Positions 54,354-64,000 are shown, counted from the first letter of the stretch. The stretch: 64,000 nucleotides of DNA from Candidatus Poribacteria bacterium (GCA_028824125.1 JAPPES010000158.1:1-64000), one strand, 5' to 3'. Notes: a model not told the origin generated them from the sequence alone. Program-made: numbers and translations.

Positions 54354-57300
54354 CTATGCAGATGCAGATAACCGTTTAACAACAACAAGCGTTAAATCAT
54401 CGTACTGTTCTGCCTCCTCCACAAAACTTTTAACATCTTCAACGATATGTTGAATTACCTCTTCAGCACTGCATTCTTCAGGAATTTGTGCAGTCAATTC
54501 TTTGAAACGATCCGTTCCGTACATGTCGTGGTTAGCGTTGAGAGCCTCAATTAGACCATCTGTATGGAAAATAAGAACATCTCCCTCATCTAAATCAAAT
54601 GTTATAGATTCGTATTGCACGCGCTTCATACTTCCCAAGGGAAGGTCACTATTTTCAATTTCAATAATTTCAGAACCTCTTTTGAGAATAGGGTAAGGTT
54701 GTCCACCGTTTGCATAGTCAACACGTTTCTCGGATTCGTCCAGGACTGCTAAGTTGAGAGCAATAAAACTTGGGCCATACATACGAGGTGCCAACCCAGC
54801 ATTGAGATCGCTCAAAATAACATCAGCATCTGATTTGAATCGGGCAACTTCATGTAACATTCCATTCGTAAGCACAGCATTCATCGCGCCCCGTATACCT
54901 TTTCCTGCCGCGTCTGCCACAGCAATGGCAGTTTGACCGTTCGCCACAGTCAAGTAGTCGAAAAAATCACCCCCAACTTGTGTAGCAGGAATTGACATCC
55001 CCGCGATATCAAATTCTTGTGTATGCGGTGCTTCAGGAGGCAGGAGTGCCGTTTGGATATTTTGTGCTTCGTTCAACTCAGCACGGATTCGTTGCATCTC
55101 CGCTTCTTCTTTTTCTCGCATTTCAATACGCAGTTGTGCAGTTTGTCTTCGGTTTACTATCAATCTAAAAAGCAAAGAACCTGCAGCTGCGAGTAGAATT
55201 AGGGAGGGTAGGTAATTCCGCCATCGGGTCCAAATAGGTTGGTCAATAGTAAAATTCAAAACCGCAGGTTGTTGTGTGTAAGGCCATCCTTCACGAAAAG
55301 CCTTTATTAAAAAGGTATAACTCCCGGATTTTAGACCTTCATAACGTATTTGCGGCAAACTCTTGGTTTCCCCTACTTCTTGCGATTGAAAGAATTGTAC
55401 AACATCACCCTTAAATGTTTTCTGATTATTTTCGTTGGTGTTAGACGAAACACTTGTCCAAGCGTTGTTATCAAGTCCGATTAACCTAAATTTGTACTCG
55501 ACATCATCTCTCAGTGGACTAACACCTTGAAAATGGATAGTAAGGTTTTTGAGTCCCGCTGGCAGTAGTTCGATTATCTCCGTAAAGGTACGTTTACCGG
55601 ATTTTTCCATAAAAAGTTCTGTGAAAGATTTTCCCGCATCAACAGAGACAATACGACAAAATGGAAGTGCCCCAAGACTCGCGCGATACTGTGTAGCACC
55701 GCCTTCTGTGCCAAACCACAGTTCTCCCTCATTAAAGGCATGAATGCTTGATACATTGTTATGAATAAGACCGTCCTTGGTGGTAATAGATTGAAAGGAG
55801 TCGCCATCGTATCTGACAACGCCGCCACCCCATGTAGCAAACCATAAGTTGCCCCAATGATCTTCGTGCACATCGCGCAAATCATCAACAAGGAACCCAT
55901 CGTCCGCTGTTGTGTAAGTTGTAACCTCATCGCCATTATAACGAATTGCACCTTGTGAAGTTGCTAACCAAAGAGCACCATTCGTTGCAGTCAGACCCTT
56001 TCTGATTTTGTCAAGTTCAATAGGGACAGCATGTTTCAATTCTGTTCCCTGATAGGTCTTAATACCGTCTTGAAAAATAAACGTAATTAATTCTGGTGAT
56101 TTTTGAGCGGGCGTAGAAGTCTGAACACTCCAAAGCGGAGGGCCACTCGCTGCGCCGGGGAGTTCAGTTAACGTGCTGCCAATGTCAGGATTTTCCCAAT
56201 ACATTAACTGCCCACTCACAGTATTATAAAACCATTTTACAACTTGTGCTTCAGTAATACCTAAGACTGGAATGACTGATTTTAATGGAAGCACTTCAAC
56301 TTTTGGCTGGCTTCCCCTACGCCGAAGATTCGTAAACCGTTTCACTTCTCCAGATTCAAAATAACACCATAGTCGATCCTGGCTATCAGTATGAAAAGCT
56401 GTTATAGCATCGGTTGCAGGTGGTAAAGATTCTGTTGTTTTAAAAGGTGATATTTTTGATTCACCATTTGGTGAGAACCGATATAATCCATCGCTTCTTG
56501 GTAGAAAGAACCAGCCACCTAAAACGACCCAAGGATCATTATCTGAAGATACAAGCACTGAATCATTATAGCTTGTTTCACCGCCTGGACCAATTTCAGC
56601 ACCGATAAAGAGAGAAAGTTTTTCAAATACACCATTCCTATAGCGGAAAATTCTGAAAAAGGTAAAACCACCTTGATGTTGAATAGGTTTATCCAGAAAC
56701 CAGATGTCGCCATTTACCTCAAAAATTTTGATTATTTCAGGGCGTCGATTTAATTGCTGATCATTAAAAGTGATCTCAATCTTTAGGCTTCCAGTTTGCA
56801 CAGTAAAGTTTGTTAATGGAATTTGATGAAGTATATCGTCTTTTGCATCGTATCTGGCAACACCACCGAGAATGCTCAACCACAATCCGCCTGTGCTGTC
56901 CGAATACATCATCCGAACACTGTTACTTCCTAAATTCGTCCGTGTTGTATGATTAACGATTGCGGGTTGCGGTTCATAAGATGTCACACCGTTGTCATGA
57001 CCGAACCAGATTTTACCATCCATCGCTTCAAAAATAGTCTGAATGTTATCACTTCCGAGGCCATCGTCAACACCATAAACTTTGTGGACTAATTCCGGTG
57101 AATCAATAAGTGAAGATTCCAATTGAAAATTATCTGTAGCCTCTTTTTCAAAATATTTGTTTTCGTATAAATGTGCCCCCGTTTCACTGGCAAACCAGAG
57201 TCTGTCCCAAGCATCTTCAACTTCAAAAGCACCGTACAAGAAGTCTTGGTTTGCTCGCTTGGTAATATTTCTCAATCGTTGAAGGTCTTTACCATCCCAC

Positions 57301-58190
57301 CAACGCAATTGTTTGCTATCGTTAAACCATATCCTTCCGCGTCTATCAGTCTTCACAGAAACTTTTCTATTTTCTGATTTACCAAGTGTTTGTTCAGATT
57401 TTAATATATCTTCAAATTGTGTGCCATCATAACGAAGAAGGATCGATTGTCCACCGAACCAGATATTGTCATCTGTGTCTTGGGCAATCACCTGAATTGC
57501 ACGGTCTTTTGGAAGGTTCGGTAGGTTATCTAAACGTTGTAAGTTTGCTGCAGTTGCCCAACCGTTAACACCCCCTTGGAAACGCATAATAAGTGCTCCT
57601 TGAGCATCGTTTCCACCTATCCATATTGTGCCATCTCGACTTTGGAAAATGACATTTATTTTCGCAACAGAAGCACCGCTGACATTGAATGGAACAAGTT
57701 GCGGAACATCTTGGCTACTTATTACTGTAAATCGCGTTACAGTATTATTTCCACCTACCCAAATATTTCCTTCATTATCAACTGCGAGACAAGTGCCATC
57801 AGCAATATGTTTAAATTCTGGTTCTTTTTGATCTTCGGAAGTATTTCTTGTATATCTACTAACAACACCTGTGCCTTCCGCTGGGTGTTTGCTTAGAAAC
57901 CAGATATGTCCCCACTTATCTTCAACGATGTTTTCTGTTTTGCCACGGAAAGCCTTAGAATCGCCAGAGTAAGAAACAAAAGTGTTACCGTCAAAATGGC
58001 TTACACCTCCCCGATCAGAACCGAACCAAAGTACACCCCGGCTATCCTGAAATATTACAGGGACTATCGGACCTACAAGACCGTCTGCAACTGTATAGGT
58101 TTGCATCTGCTCATAAGCTGCAGCGTGTTCAGCAAATCCGAAGCAGAAACTTAAGATTAAAAGGGAGACAATTTTTTTCAAACGATACAC
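54354..58190 (-). CDS. Two-component-regulator-propeller sensor with SpoIIE/PP2C-type phosphatase
   Basis: The 1278-residue product has a signal peptide (about residues 5-25) and many periplasmic propeller blades of the Reg_prop type (VIFQDSRGVLWFGSDRGGVS, VEDKWGHIWFLS, VDNEGNIWVGG, DVHEDHWGNLWFATWGGGVV). A Y_Y_Y domain (VEYKFRLIGLDNNAWTSVSS), one transmembrane helix (about 1020-1040) and a short coiled coil follow. The cytosolic SpoIIE-type Ser/Thr phosphatase (about 1070-1278) has VGGDFFDYL, VADAAGKGIRGA, HTDGLIEAL and YDDLTLVVV, all metal-binding motifs present. It would convert an extracellular signal into dephosphorylation, probably of an anti-anti-sigma factor, none of which is in the window. 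The start is GTG after AAGGTGG. Confidence 0.93.
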   Translation of the reverse strand: MYRLKKIVSLLILSFCFGFAEHAAAYEQMQTYTVADGLVGPIVPVIFQDSRGVLWFGSDRGGVSHFDGNTFVSYSGDSKAFRGKTENIVEDKWGHIWFLSKHPAEGTGVVSRYTRNTSEDQKEPEFKHIADGTCLAVDNEGNIWVGGNNTVTRFTVISSQDVPQLVPFNVSGASVAKINVIFQSRDGTIWIGGNDAQGALIMRFQGGVNGWATAANLQRLDNLPNLPKDRAIQVIAQDTDDNIWFGGQSILLRYDGTQFEDILKSEQTLGKSENRKVSVKTDRRGRIWFNDSKQLRWWDGKDLQRLRNITKRANQDFLYGAFEVEDAWDRLWFASETGAHLYENKYFEKEATDNFQLESSLIDSPELVHKVYGVDDGLGSDNIQTIFEAMDGKIWFGHDNGVTSYEPQPAIVNHTTRTNLGSNSVRMMYSDSTGGLWLSILGGVARYDAKDDILHQIPLTNFTVQTGSLKIEITFNDQQLNRRPEIIKIFEVNGDIWFLDKPIQHQGGFTFFRIFRYRNGVFEKLSLFIGAEIGPGGETSYNDSVLVSSDNDPWVVLGGWFFLPRSDGLYRFSPNGESKISPFKTTESLPPATDAITAFHTDSQDRLWCYFESGEVKRFTNLRRRGSQPKVEVLPLKSVIPVLGITEAQVVKWFYNTVSGQLMYWENPDIGSTLTELPGAASGPPLWSVQTSTPAQKSPELITFIFQDGIKTYQGTELKHAVPIELDKIRKGLTATNGALWLATSQGAIRYNGDEVTTYTTADDGFLVDDLRDVHEDHWGNLWFATWGGGVVRYDGDSFQSITTKDGLIHNNVSSIHAFNEGELWFGTEGGATQYRASLGALPFCRIVSVDAGKSFTELFMEKSGKRTFTEIIELLPAGLKNLTIHFQGVSPLRDDVEYKFRLIGLDNNAWTSVSSNTNENNQKTFKGDVVQFFQSQEVGETKSLPQIRYEGLKSGSYTFLIKAFREGWPYTQQPAVLNFTIDQPIWTRWRNYLPSLILLAAAGSLLFRLIVNRRQTAQLRIEMREKEEAEMQRIRAELNEAQNIQTALLPPEAPHTQEFDIAGMSIPATQVGGDFFDYLTVANGQTAIAVADAAGKGIRGAMNAVLTNGMLHEVARFKSDADVILSDLNAGLAPRMYGPSFIALNLAVLDESEKRVDYANGGQPYPILKRGSEIIEIENSDLPLGSMKRVQYESITFDLDEGDVLIFHTDGLIEALNANHDMYGTDRFKELTAQIPEECSAEEVIQHIVEDVKSFVEEAEQYDDLTLVVVKRLSASA

Positions 58191-58207
58191 AATAAACCAC
58201 CTTATAA

Positions 58208-59386
58208 TTATTGAGTGGAAAAATCTCTAATTCGCGTAATAGCTTCTTCAATTACCGCATTTGGATACGTAAGCGAAATTCGGAAATAGCCTTCGCTCCA
58301 TTGTCCATATCCAAGTCCTGGTGTAATAACAACACCCGCTTCCTCAAGAAGTGCAGTCGCAAATGCACGACTTGAACCGTTAAAACGTTCCGGCACAGGT
58401 GCCCAAACATACATTGTGGCTTTCGGTTTTTCAAGTGCCCAGCCGCTTTGTGTCAGCTCATCAACCACCATATCTCTACGTTTTTGGTAAATTTCATTCA
58501 ATTTAGGTGTAATTTCATCAGCGATTGAAAGCGCTTTTGCTCCAGAGAATTGTAAAGCACGTAACGAACCGTTGTCAATATTATCTTTCACTTTTTTTAC
58601 TGCTTCAACTGCAGTTGGATTACCGACAACAAATCCCAAACGCCATCCTGTCATATTAAATGCTTTGCTTAAGGAAAAGAATTCAACTGCGACTTCGTCA
58701 GCACCATCCACTTGTAGAATACTTGGAGATCGATAACCGTCGTAGGTATTTTCACTATAAGCGTTGTCGTGTGCAATGAGAATACTATTTTGACGTCCAA
58801 ATTCAACAGCACGTTTAAAAAAGTCCAAATCGGCGGTCGCTGTGGTAGGGTTGTTTGGATAGTTAATCCAAAGCACTTTTGCAAGACGTTTCACTTCGTC
58901 TGGAATTGCATCAAAGTTAACATAAAAATCGTTTTCTCGTAAAAGCGGGGCATAGTATGTGGTTGCACTGGCAAACACGTGTCCGATGTTGTAAGTCGGA
59001 TAGCCAGGACTCGCTGCGATTCCAACATCACCAGGATTCAATATGCCTAACGCCAATTTGACGATTGCATCTTTGCTACCAAGCGTTGTTACGATCTGAT
59101 CTTCGGATAAGGAAACGCCATAGCGATGTTGGTAAAATTCTCGGACTGCTTCAGGAAATTCGGCAACGGGACTGTCGCAACCGTAACGATGTCTATCAGG
59201 GTCTGACTGGTTTCGAATTGCGTTACACAAAGTCTCCACCACCGGATCAGGGGTTGGAAAATCTGGATCGCCGATGCCAAGACTTATAACATCAACGCCG
59301 CGTTCTTTGGCGGCAGCCATTTTTTGGCGTAAATCTACAAAAAGATATGGTGGAAGTTTCTGTAACCGTTCTGCAAGTGTAATCAA
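58208..59386 (-). CDS. DapL-like aminotransferase (LL-diaminopimelate aminotransferase type)
   Basis: The 392-residue fold-type I PLP aminotransferase has VISLGIGDPDFPTPDPVVET at the N-terminus, TLGSKDAIVKLALGILNPGD, INYPNNPTTATADLDFFKRA, the catalytic Lys in SLSKAFNMTGWRLGF (about residue 238) and ISLTYPNAVIEEAITRI at the end. The pattern fits the DapL/class I group, which converts tetrahydrodipicolinate directly to LL-diaminopimelate in lysine and peptidoglycan synthesis. dapB, the preceding pathway enzyme, lies 2.9 kb upstream on the same strand, which supports that role. Other class I activities cannot be excluded. The start is a TTG 11 bases after AGGAG. Confidence 0.82.
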   Translation of the reverse strand: MITLAERLQKLPPYLFVDLRQKMAAAKERGVDVISLGIGDPDFPTPDPVVETLCNAIRNQSDPDRHRYGCDSPVAEFPEAVREFYQHRYGVSLSEDQIVTTLGSKDAIVKLALGILNPGDVGIAASPGYPTYNIGHVFASATTYYAPLLRENDFYVNFDAIPDEVKRLAKVLWINYPNNPTTATADLDFFKRAVEFGRQNSILIAHDNAYSENTYDGYRSPSILQVDGADEVAVEFFSLSKAFNMTGWRLGFVVGNPTAVEAVKKVKDNIDNGSLRALQFSGAKALSIADEITPKLNEIYQKRRDMVVDELTQSGWALEKPKATMYVWAPVPERFNGSSRAFATALLEEAGVVITPGLGYGQWSEGYFRISLTYPNAVIEEAITRIRDFSTQ

Positions 59387-59432
59387 AATTTTATATTCTC
59401 CTATATATTTCTACCCTCCAAGTGGGCAAATT

Positions 59433-60176
59433 TTATTTGAGTTGAAGAATCGCTTGTTGTACTTCGTTGAGTTGATTCATGATGTTAGGACTAAAATGCA
59501 ATCCTTGACCACCCCAATCCGGCATATAACCGATGCTGTAGCAGTAGTAAAGTGTCCTACGTGGTTTTCCTGATACATTAATGACAGAACCGTGCGTGAG
59601 TGCCTCTGTGAAGATGATAGCATCACCCGCCTTAGCAGGTATCGGCGCAAGCACAGGATTTTCATCGGGATGACTTCCCCACGGTTTGGGAAAATTGCTC
59701 TTATGTGCGCCTGGGATTACCGCGAAACAGCCATCTTCAACATCACAATCAAGCATCGGGAAAACAGCTTTTGTCAATGTAGAAACCATCTCTCCATTTT
59801 TGCAGTGATACTGACACTTCGGAATAATCGGTGTTCCGTGCATGTGCATACCGGTATAACCGCCTCCCCACCGATAAATCGTGTAGGTATGATTAAGACG
59901 ATACGGACCACCAGTCACGCCTTCAACGACATCTAACACTTCTGGAATATCAACGAGCGCGTTAAATGTGCTATCTGCCTCCAATATATTGGAGATATAG
60001 AGTTCCCTTTCTGTTCGTTCTGTGCCGAGACATAACGGCTCTGGATAATCGCCAGGATCCATATTCTCGTATTCATCAAGCACAGCATTACAAGATTCAA
60101 TCACTGCCTGCGGGACAACATCTTTTAAAACGATGAAGCCTTGTAAATCAAAAAGATATTTTTGTTCGCCTGTCAT
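59433..60176 (-). CDS. Phytanoyl-CoA dioxygenase (PhyH)-like oxygenase, copy 2
   Basis: The 247-residue product begins FDLQGFIVLKDVVPQAVIES. It has a jelly-roll core with YTGMHMHGTPI (likely metal-ligand region), VEDGCFAVIPGAHKSNFPKP and AIIFTEALTHGSVINVSGKP, followed by RRTLYYCYSIGY with the 2-oxoglutarate-binding Arg. It is related to, but clearly diverged from, the protein at 48387. AAGGATGTGAAAAT precedes the ATG. It lies between the DapL-like and Ycf48-like genes and may be co-transcribed with them. The substrate is unknown. Confidence 0.9.
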   Translation of the reverse strand: MTGEQKYLFDLQGFIVLKDVVPQAVIESCNAVLDEYENMDPGDYPEPLCLGTERTERELYISNILEADSTFNALVDIPEVLDVVEGVTGGPYRLNHTYTIYRWGGGYTGMHMHGTPIIPKCQYHCKNGEMVSTLTKAVFPMLDCDVEDGCFAVIPGAHKSNFPKPWGSHPDENPVLAPIPAKAGDAIIFTEALTHGSVINVSGKPRRTLYYCYSIGYMPDWGGQGLHFSPNIMNQLNEVQQAILQLK

Positions 60177-60188
60177 ATTTTCACATCC

Positions 60189-62270
60189 TTATTTTGACTC
60201 TATCACCTCATATTTGAGTATTGTTCCACCTTGTCCTGTTACTAAACCACTGTGGGGGCTGCTCATGTGGATTGATGTCAAATCTGTCCGCGTATCTGTT
60301 CGCTGCGGTCTCCAGTTTTCACCACCATCGTTAGTATGTAGGATTAGTCCTTCTTTTCCAACAATCCATCCCTCGTTTTTAGAGATAAAAAACACATCGT
60401 AAAGGAAGTTTTGGGTGTGACTTTCTTGACGAGACCAGCTTTTTCCGCCATCATCGGTATGGAGTACCGTTCCATTTTCACCAACAACCCACCCTATTTG
60501 GGGAGAAACAAAATAGACAGCAAGTAGCCAGATATTCTCGTTTATATCCAATTTTGTATCCAATTTCGTCAGTTGACGAGTTAGGGTTGACAGTTGCCAC
60601 TGATTACCGCCATCAATTGTATATAGCAGTGTTCCAAAAAGCCCAACAACCCATCCTTCTCGTTTTGATGTAAAGTGAATATCAAATAGGTTATACGGAA
60701 CCTCGCTCTGTTGCCGAGACCATGTTTTGCCACCATCGGAAGTATGTACAATTTCGCCTGCACTCCCCACACACCAGCCTGTTTGTTCGTCTATAAAGAA
60801 AACAGCGAGCAGGTCTTGTGTCGTATTTGAGGTTTGTTGTTCCCAAACTGCACCACCGTTTGTCGTGTGTAAAATAACACCTGATTCCGCAACTGCCCAC
60901 CCTTTCTGTGGAGACACAAAATGTGTAGCACCGAAGCATTCTGCAGTACGGCTATCCTGTGCTTGCCATTTGGTTCCGCCATCGTTGGTTTGTAGAATCG
61001 CACCTCGGTCGCCGACAACATATCCCTTATCCTTCGCAACGATACAAACATCAAACAGTAGGTGCGTTGGACTTGATTGTGCCTCCCATGTAATGCCTCC
61101 ATTACGCGTGTGTAAAATCGTGCCGTTTTCACCAACAACCCAACCAAGTCTTTTAGATACAAAGTCAACGCCTAATAAGAGACCGTCAGCACTGTTATGA
61201 AAACGTGGTCCGCCGCGCTGATGTTTCCATACGCTGCTACCATCTTTCTTGATTCCAGTCGTAGTCCGAAGGATAACCCCCAAGTCTCCTACAATCCAAC
61301 CGTGCTGATTGTCTACGAAGTCAACATCGTAGAGTGTAAATGTATGTAAGGGTTCTTTGCCGAGATAATCCGGTTGACCATATTCTTCTTTGTGACGTTG
61401 GTTACTTCCGTCAGTGACAAACTCCCAGTTTTTGCCTCCATCTATTGTAACATAAAGACTCCGTTTATCTCCTACCACCCATCCTGTCATCTTGTCAACG
61501 AAGTGTAAACCGAATAGGGCGGGTTTTGTTGAGAATTGTTCTTTCCATGTCTTTCCGCCATCCGTGGTGTGATAGATATATCCTGCGTTTTCACTGTCAT
61601 TCGGCGTGCTGTAGGTAATGATCCAACCGTGAGAATTGTCAACAAAATAGATGTCTTTTAATGATTTTTCTCCAAAGATACTTCCATCAATTTTTTGAAA
61701 TGTTTTGCCGCCATCAGTTGTTTTAAGCAGGGTGCCCCAATCACCAACTATCCACCCAATAACTTTTCCTAAATAGAGGCTATGCAGATTATTTTGTGTC
61801 CCTGTTTCAATCTTCTGCCATGTCTTTCCGCCGTCTGTTGTGTGTATAACAACACCGGCTTCCCCGACACTCCATCCTTCGGATGCGTTGCGAAAATACA
61901 CTTTCCACAAAGGTTTTCCAAAAATTCCGCTATTTTGTCTATGCCAATTTTCACCGCCATCTGCTGTCCGAAGGATAATGCTCTCAGCACCTTCGGTATA
62001 AGATCGGTCTGTTCCATCAACAGTATGCCCAGAAAATATGCCTACCGAATTCCCTACTGCCCATCCGTGCGTTTCAGAGATAAAGTGGACATCATGTAGA
62101 TGTGCACTCCAATCTCCTTTCATGACGGTTTTCCACACACCTCTTGTCTGTTTGGGTGTGTTTGAACAACCGAGGAAACATAAAATTGTAATTATATTTA
62201 AGAGAAACAGACATGAAAGTGTTCGTTTTCCGCATCTATTTATTATTCTCAAAAAGGACTTCGCTGACAT
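60189..62270 (-). CDS. Lipoprotein with 14 Ycf48/BNR-type repeats
   Basis: The 693-residue product has a lipoprotein signal peptide ending in the lipobox FLGC (about residue 34). I count 14 repeats of about 45 residues of the form hhFhsxxxGWhVGxxGhIhHTxDGGxxW, for example EGWSVGEAGVVIHTTDGGKT and IGWVVGENGTVLHTDDGGKS. The closest named family is the Ycf48/Hcf136 photosystem II assembly-factor-like propeller, but with 14 blades it would form two propellers, and no photosynthesis gene is near. It probably acts as a periplasmic scaffold. GAGGATTACACG precedes the ATG at 62270. The gene overlaps the end of dapB by 35 bp, so it is coupled to dapB. An earlier in-frame ATG (62291) is less well placed. 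Confidence 0.88.
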   Translation of the reverse strand: MSAKSFLRIINRCGKRTLSCLFLLNIITILCFLGCSNTPKQTRGVWKTVMKGDWSAHLHDVHFISETHGWAVGNSVGIFSGHTVDGTDRSYTEGAESIILRTADGGENWHRQNSGIFGKPLWKVYFRNASEGWSVGEAGVVIHTTDGGKTWQKIETGTQNNLHSLYLGKVIGWIVGDWGTLLKTTDGGKTFQKIDGSIFGEKSLKDIYFVDNSHGWIITYSTPNDSENAGYIYHTTDGGKTWKEQFSTKPALFGLHFVDKMTGWVVGDKRSLYVTIDGGKNWEFVTDGSNQRHKEEYGQPDYLGKEPLHTFTLYDVDFVDNQHGWIVGDLGVILRTTTGIKKDGSSVWKHQRGGPRFHNSADGLLLGVDFVSKRLGWVVGENGTILHTRNGGITWEAQSSPTHLLFDVCIVAKDKGYVVGDRGAILQTNDGGTKWQAQDSRTAECFGATHFVSPQKGWAVAESGVILHTTNGGAVWEQQTSNTTQDLLAVFFIDEQTGWCVGSAGEIVHTSDGGKTWSRQQSEVPYNLFDIHFTSKREGWVVGLFGTLLYTIDGGNQWQLSTLTRQLTKLDTKLDINENIWLLAVYFVSPQIGWVVGENGTVLHTDDGGKSWSRQESHTQNFLYDVFFISKNEGWIVGKEGLILHTNDGGENWRPQRTDTRTDLTSIHMSSPHSGLVTGQGGTILKYEVIESK

Positions 62271-63045
62271 CGTGTAATCCTCGGGAGGCATTTACCACCC
62301 ATCTCGCCGCTCGGATAGCACCTTTTGCAAATGCTTCAGGGCTATGTGCCCGGTGTACTACACTTAACGTTTCACCTTCAGTCGCAAACATGACAGTGTG
62401 GTCGCCAGCAATATCCCCACCGCGAATCGCGTGAACGCCTATCTGTTTTTTAGGGCGAGGTCCAATGATACCATGACGACCATAGACACCGACTTCATCC
62501 AAATCACGTTCAACAGCATTGGCAACCGTCTCTGCCAATCGGAGTGCAGTACCACTGGGTGAATCTGCTTTATGGTTATGATGTGCTTCTATTATTTCAA
62601 TATCATAGTCATCGCCAAGTGCTTTCGCAATTAGTTCCAATGCTTGAATCATGACGTTAACGCCAAGGCTCATGTTCGGCGCCATCACACACCGAATCTT
62701 AGAGGCAAGTTCGTGAACTTCAGCTAATTCTTCAGTGCTAAATCCAGTCGTTGCGATTATCATTGCTTTATCCGCATCCACAACTTGCCGTAGATGCTGT
62801 AATGTGGCATCTGGTTTTGAGAATTCAATGACAACATCCGCGCTTTCGATTATATCGTTGAGTTCACTGCTGATTAGAACACCAATTTCACCTATACCCG
62901 CAACTACACCTACATCGCTACCTATTTCTGGATGTGCGGGAAACTCGATTGCCCCGACAAGTTCCATATCATCTTGTTGTGTAACGCCTTGGGTGATCAG
63001 TCTTCCCATACGCCCGCATGCACCATTTACGACTACATGAATCAT
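62236..63045 (-). CDS. dapB: 4-hydroxy-tetrahydrodipicolinate reductase
   Basis: This 269-residue enzyme of lysine and diaminopimelate synthesis reduces hydroxy-tetrahydrodipicolinate with NAD(P)H. The N-terminal Rossmann motif is VVVNGACGRMGRLI. VVIEFSKPDATLQHL and IATTGFSTEEL follow, then the family signature EIIEAHHNHKADSPSGTALR (about residues 153-172) containing the catalytic His pair and Lys. The C-terminus matches DapB length. It lies upstream of the Ycf48-like gene, with a 35-bp overlap, and of the DapL-like gene on the same strand. AAGGAAAATAAAACA precedes the ATG. Confidence 0.95.
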   Translation of the reverse strand: MIHVVVNGACGRMGRLITQGVTQQDDMELVGAIEFPAHPEIGSDVGVVAGIGEIGVLISSELNDIIESADVVIEFSKPDATLQHLRQVVDADKAMIIATTGFSTEELAEVHELASKIRCVMAPNMSLGVNVMIQALELIAKALGDDYDIEIIEAHHNHKADSPSGTALRLAETVANAVERDLDEVGVYGRHGIIGPRPKKQIGVHAIRGGDIAGDHTVMFATEGETLSVVHRAHSPEAFAKGAIRAARWVVNASRGLHDVSEVLFENNK

Positions 63046-63191
63046 TGTTTTATTTTCCTTGCTGTTGTTTTGTTATCTCTCAAAACATTAAAATCTTATT
63101 TTTATTCAGTATATCATATTCATTGAAAAAATCGGAGAAAAAACTATTCTACAGAGCCATTCAACGTTGTAAAAGGTTTTATAAGCCTGAA

Positions 63192-64000
63192 CTACAGTAA
63201 ACCGGATAATTGTGCTTGTTCACCTGCGTGATAGGAACTTCGGACTAATGGCCCCGACTCTACATGCCGAAAGCCCATCTCAATGCCTGCCGCTTTGAGT
63301 TCATCAAATTCCTCTGGTGTATAGTAACGTTGGATTGGCAAGTGGCGAGAGGAGGGAGAAAGATATTGCCCAATCGTAAGAATATCACAACCTGTCTCCT
63401 GAATGTCTTGCATCGTTTCCAAGAGTTCAATTACCGTTTCACCTAATCCTACCATAAGACCGGACTTCGTAAGCATTTCAGGATTCAGTTTTTTGCCGAT
63501 TTTGAGAAGTGAAAGTGTTTGTTGGTAATTTGCATAAGGACGCGCGCGACGGTAAAGGCGTTGGACTGTTTCCGTATTGTGGTTCAACACCTCTGGGCCT
63601 GCTTGCACAATAACTTTAAGCGCATCCCAATTGCCTTCAAGGTCAGGAATCAGAACTTCTATGGTACAATTGGGACGGTGTTTCCGTGCAGCAGCAATAC
63701 AATCTGCAAATACACCCGCGCCGCCATCGGGTAAATCGTCACGGTTGACAGAGGTAATAACAACATGATTAAGCTGCAAGTGGGCGACTGCTTCTCCGAG
63801 TCTTCGTGGCTCATCTGTATCTACAATACCAGGTTTGCCTTTCTTCACTGCACAGAACATGCACCGCCGTGTACAGACATCCCCCAAAATCATAAATGTA
63901 GCAGTGCGACTGTTCCAGCATTCACCAATGTTGGGGCAGCGCGCTTCTTCGCAAACCGTGTGAAGATCAAGATCACGCATTAATTTTTTAAGTTCAACGT
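63192..64000 (-). CDS. lipA: Lipoyl synthase, 5' end beyond the window
   Basis: This radical SAM enzyme inserts two sulfurs into octanoyl groups on lipoyl domains. The N-terminal auxiliary cluster motif [12 protein letters not shown] (CX4CX5C) and the radical SAM motif CTRRCMFC are visible, followed by [42 protein letters not shown] and the C-terminal RSSYHAGEQ. The frame stays open to the window edge ([20 protein letters not shown]), so about the first 20-30 residues lie outside. The ATG at 63980 is an internal Met, not the start. No terminator was seen between it and dapB; the 147-bp gap holds nothing recognisable. Confidence 0.96.
   Translation of the reverse strand, partial: VELKKLMRDLDLHTVCEEARCPNIGECWNSRTATFMILGDVCTRRCMFCAVKKGKPGIVDTDEPRRLGEAVAHLQLNHVVITSVNRDDLPDGGAGVFADCIAAARKHRPNCTIEVLIPDLEGNWDALKVIVQAGPEVLNHNTETVQRLYRRARPYANYQQTLSLLKIGKKLNPEMLTKSGLMVGLGETVIELLETMQDIQETGCDILTIGQYLSPSSRHLPIQRYYTPEEFDELKAAGIEMGFRHVESGPLVRSSYHAGEQAQLSGLL

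Overview
The window is bacterial, moderately AT-rich and gene-dense, and carries housekeeping genes (pcrA-type helicase, gatCA, ligA, cobA-hemD, dapB and a dapL-like aminotransferase, lipA) between accessory genes. Phytanoyl-CoA dioxygenase-like proteins, LamG-domain secreted proteins, a formylglycine-enzyme-like fold, a microcompartment shell protein with its aldehyde dehydrogenase, and very large propeller and permease proteins together suggest a Candidatus Poribacteria-like lineage. That placement is inference from gene content; there is no rRNA or tRNA in the window to confirm it.

Layout. 1-7400: a consensus promoter feeding a dense series of hairpins (a candidate structured RNA of about 390 nt), a small exported protein, two tandem TolB-like propeller proteins, a LolA-like protein, a predicted barrel protein and an FG-GAP lipoprotein. 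7555-15320: helicase, gatCA, a membrane protein, an S41 protease and a CobA-HemD fusion. 15750-20860: two sister lipoproteins, a TonB-C/FGE-like fusion and an EF-G-like GTPase. 21500-23660: a BMC shell protein and a microcompartment-type aldehyde dehydrogenase. 24050-29190: small genes, a duplicated ligA scrap, ligA, an orphan MNT nucleotidyltransferase and an XRE/ImmA pair. 30147-42957: a 2428-residue LysM/pseudo-M28/FtsX permease, a two-helix protein, an OPT-like transporter, a two-repeat soluble protein, a PqqD-like protein and a LolD-type ATPase. I consider this the best candidate for an undescribed system. 42966-54333: a SelA-like PLP enzyme, an UPF0173 hydrolase, GalU-like and LamG genes in a decayed tandem duplication, a dioxygenase, a shattered nitrilase, a broken IS982 element, a GNAT enzyme and a GHMP-kinase/nucleotidyltransferase fusion. 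54354-64000 (minus strand): a propeller-sensor phosphatase, a DapL-like aminotransferase, a second dioxygenase, a 14-repeat Ycf48-like lipoprotein, dapB and the 3' part of lipA.

The second theme is non-coding. Almost every gap is built from a few short palindromic or terminal-inverted-repeat units that sit inside one another. Three insertions can be read precisely. A 140-bp element with TA target duplication splits a nitrilase gene, and removing it restores the frame at the junction. A 151-bp element with a 7-bp target duplication lies in a decayed galU copy, next to an intact paralogous site. A 34-bp palindrome interrupts the IS982 transposase. One hairpin family changes its stem bases in compensating pairs while its centre stays fixed. 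No CRISPR array, tRNA or rRNA was seen.
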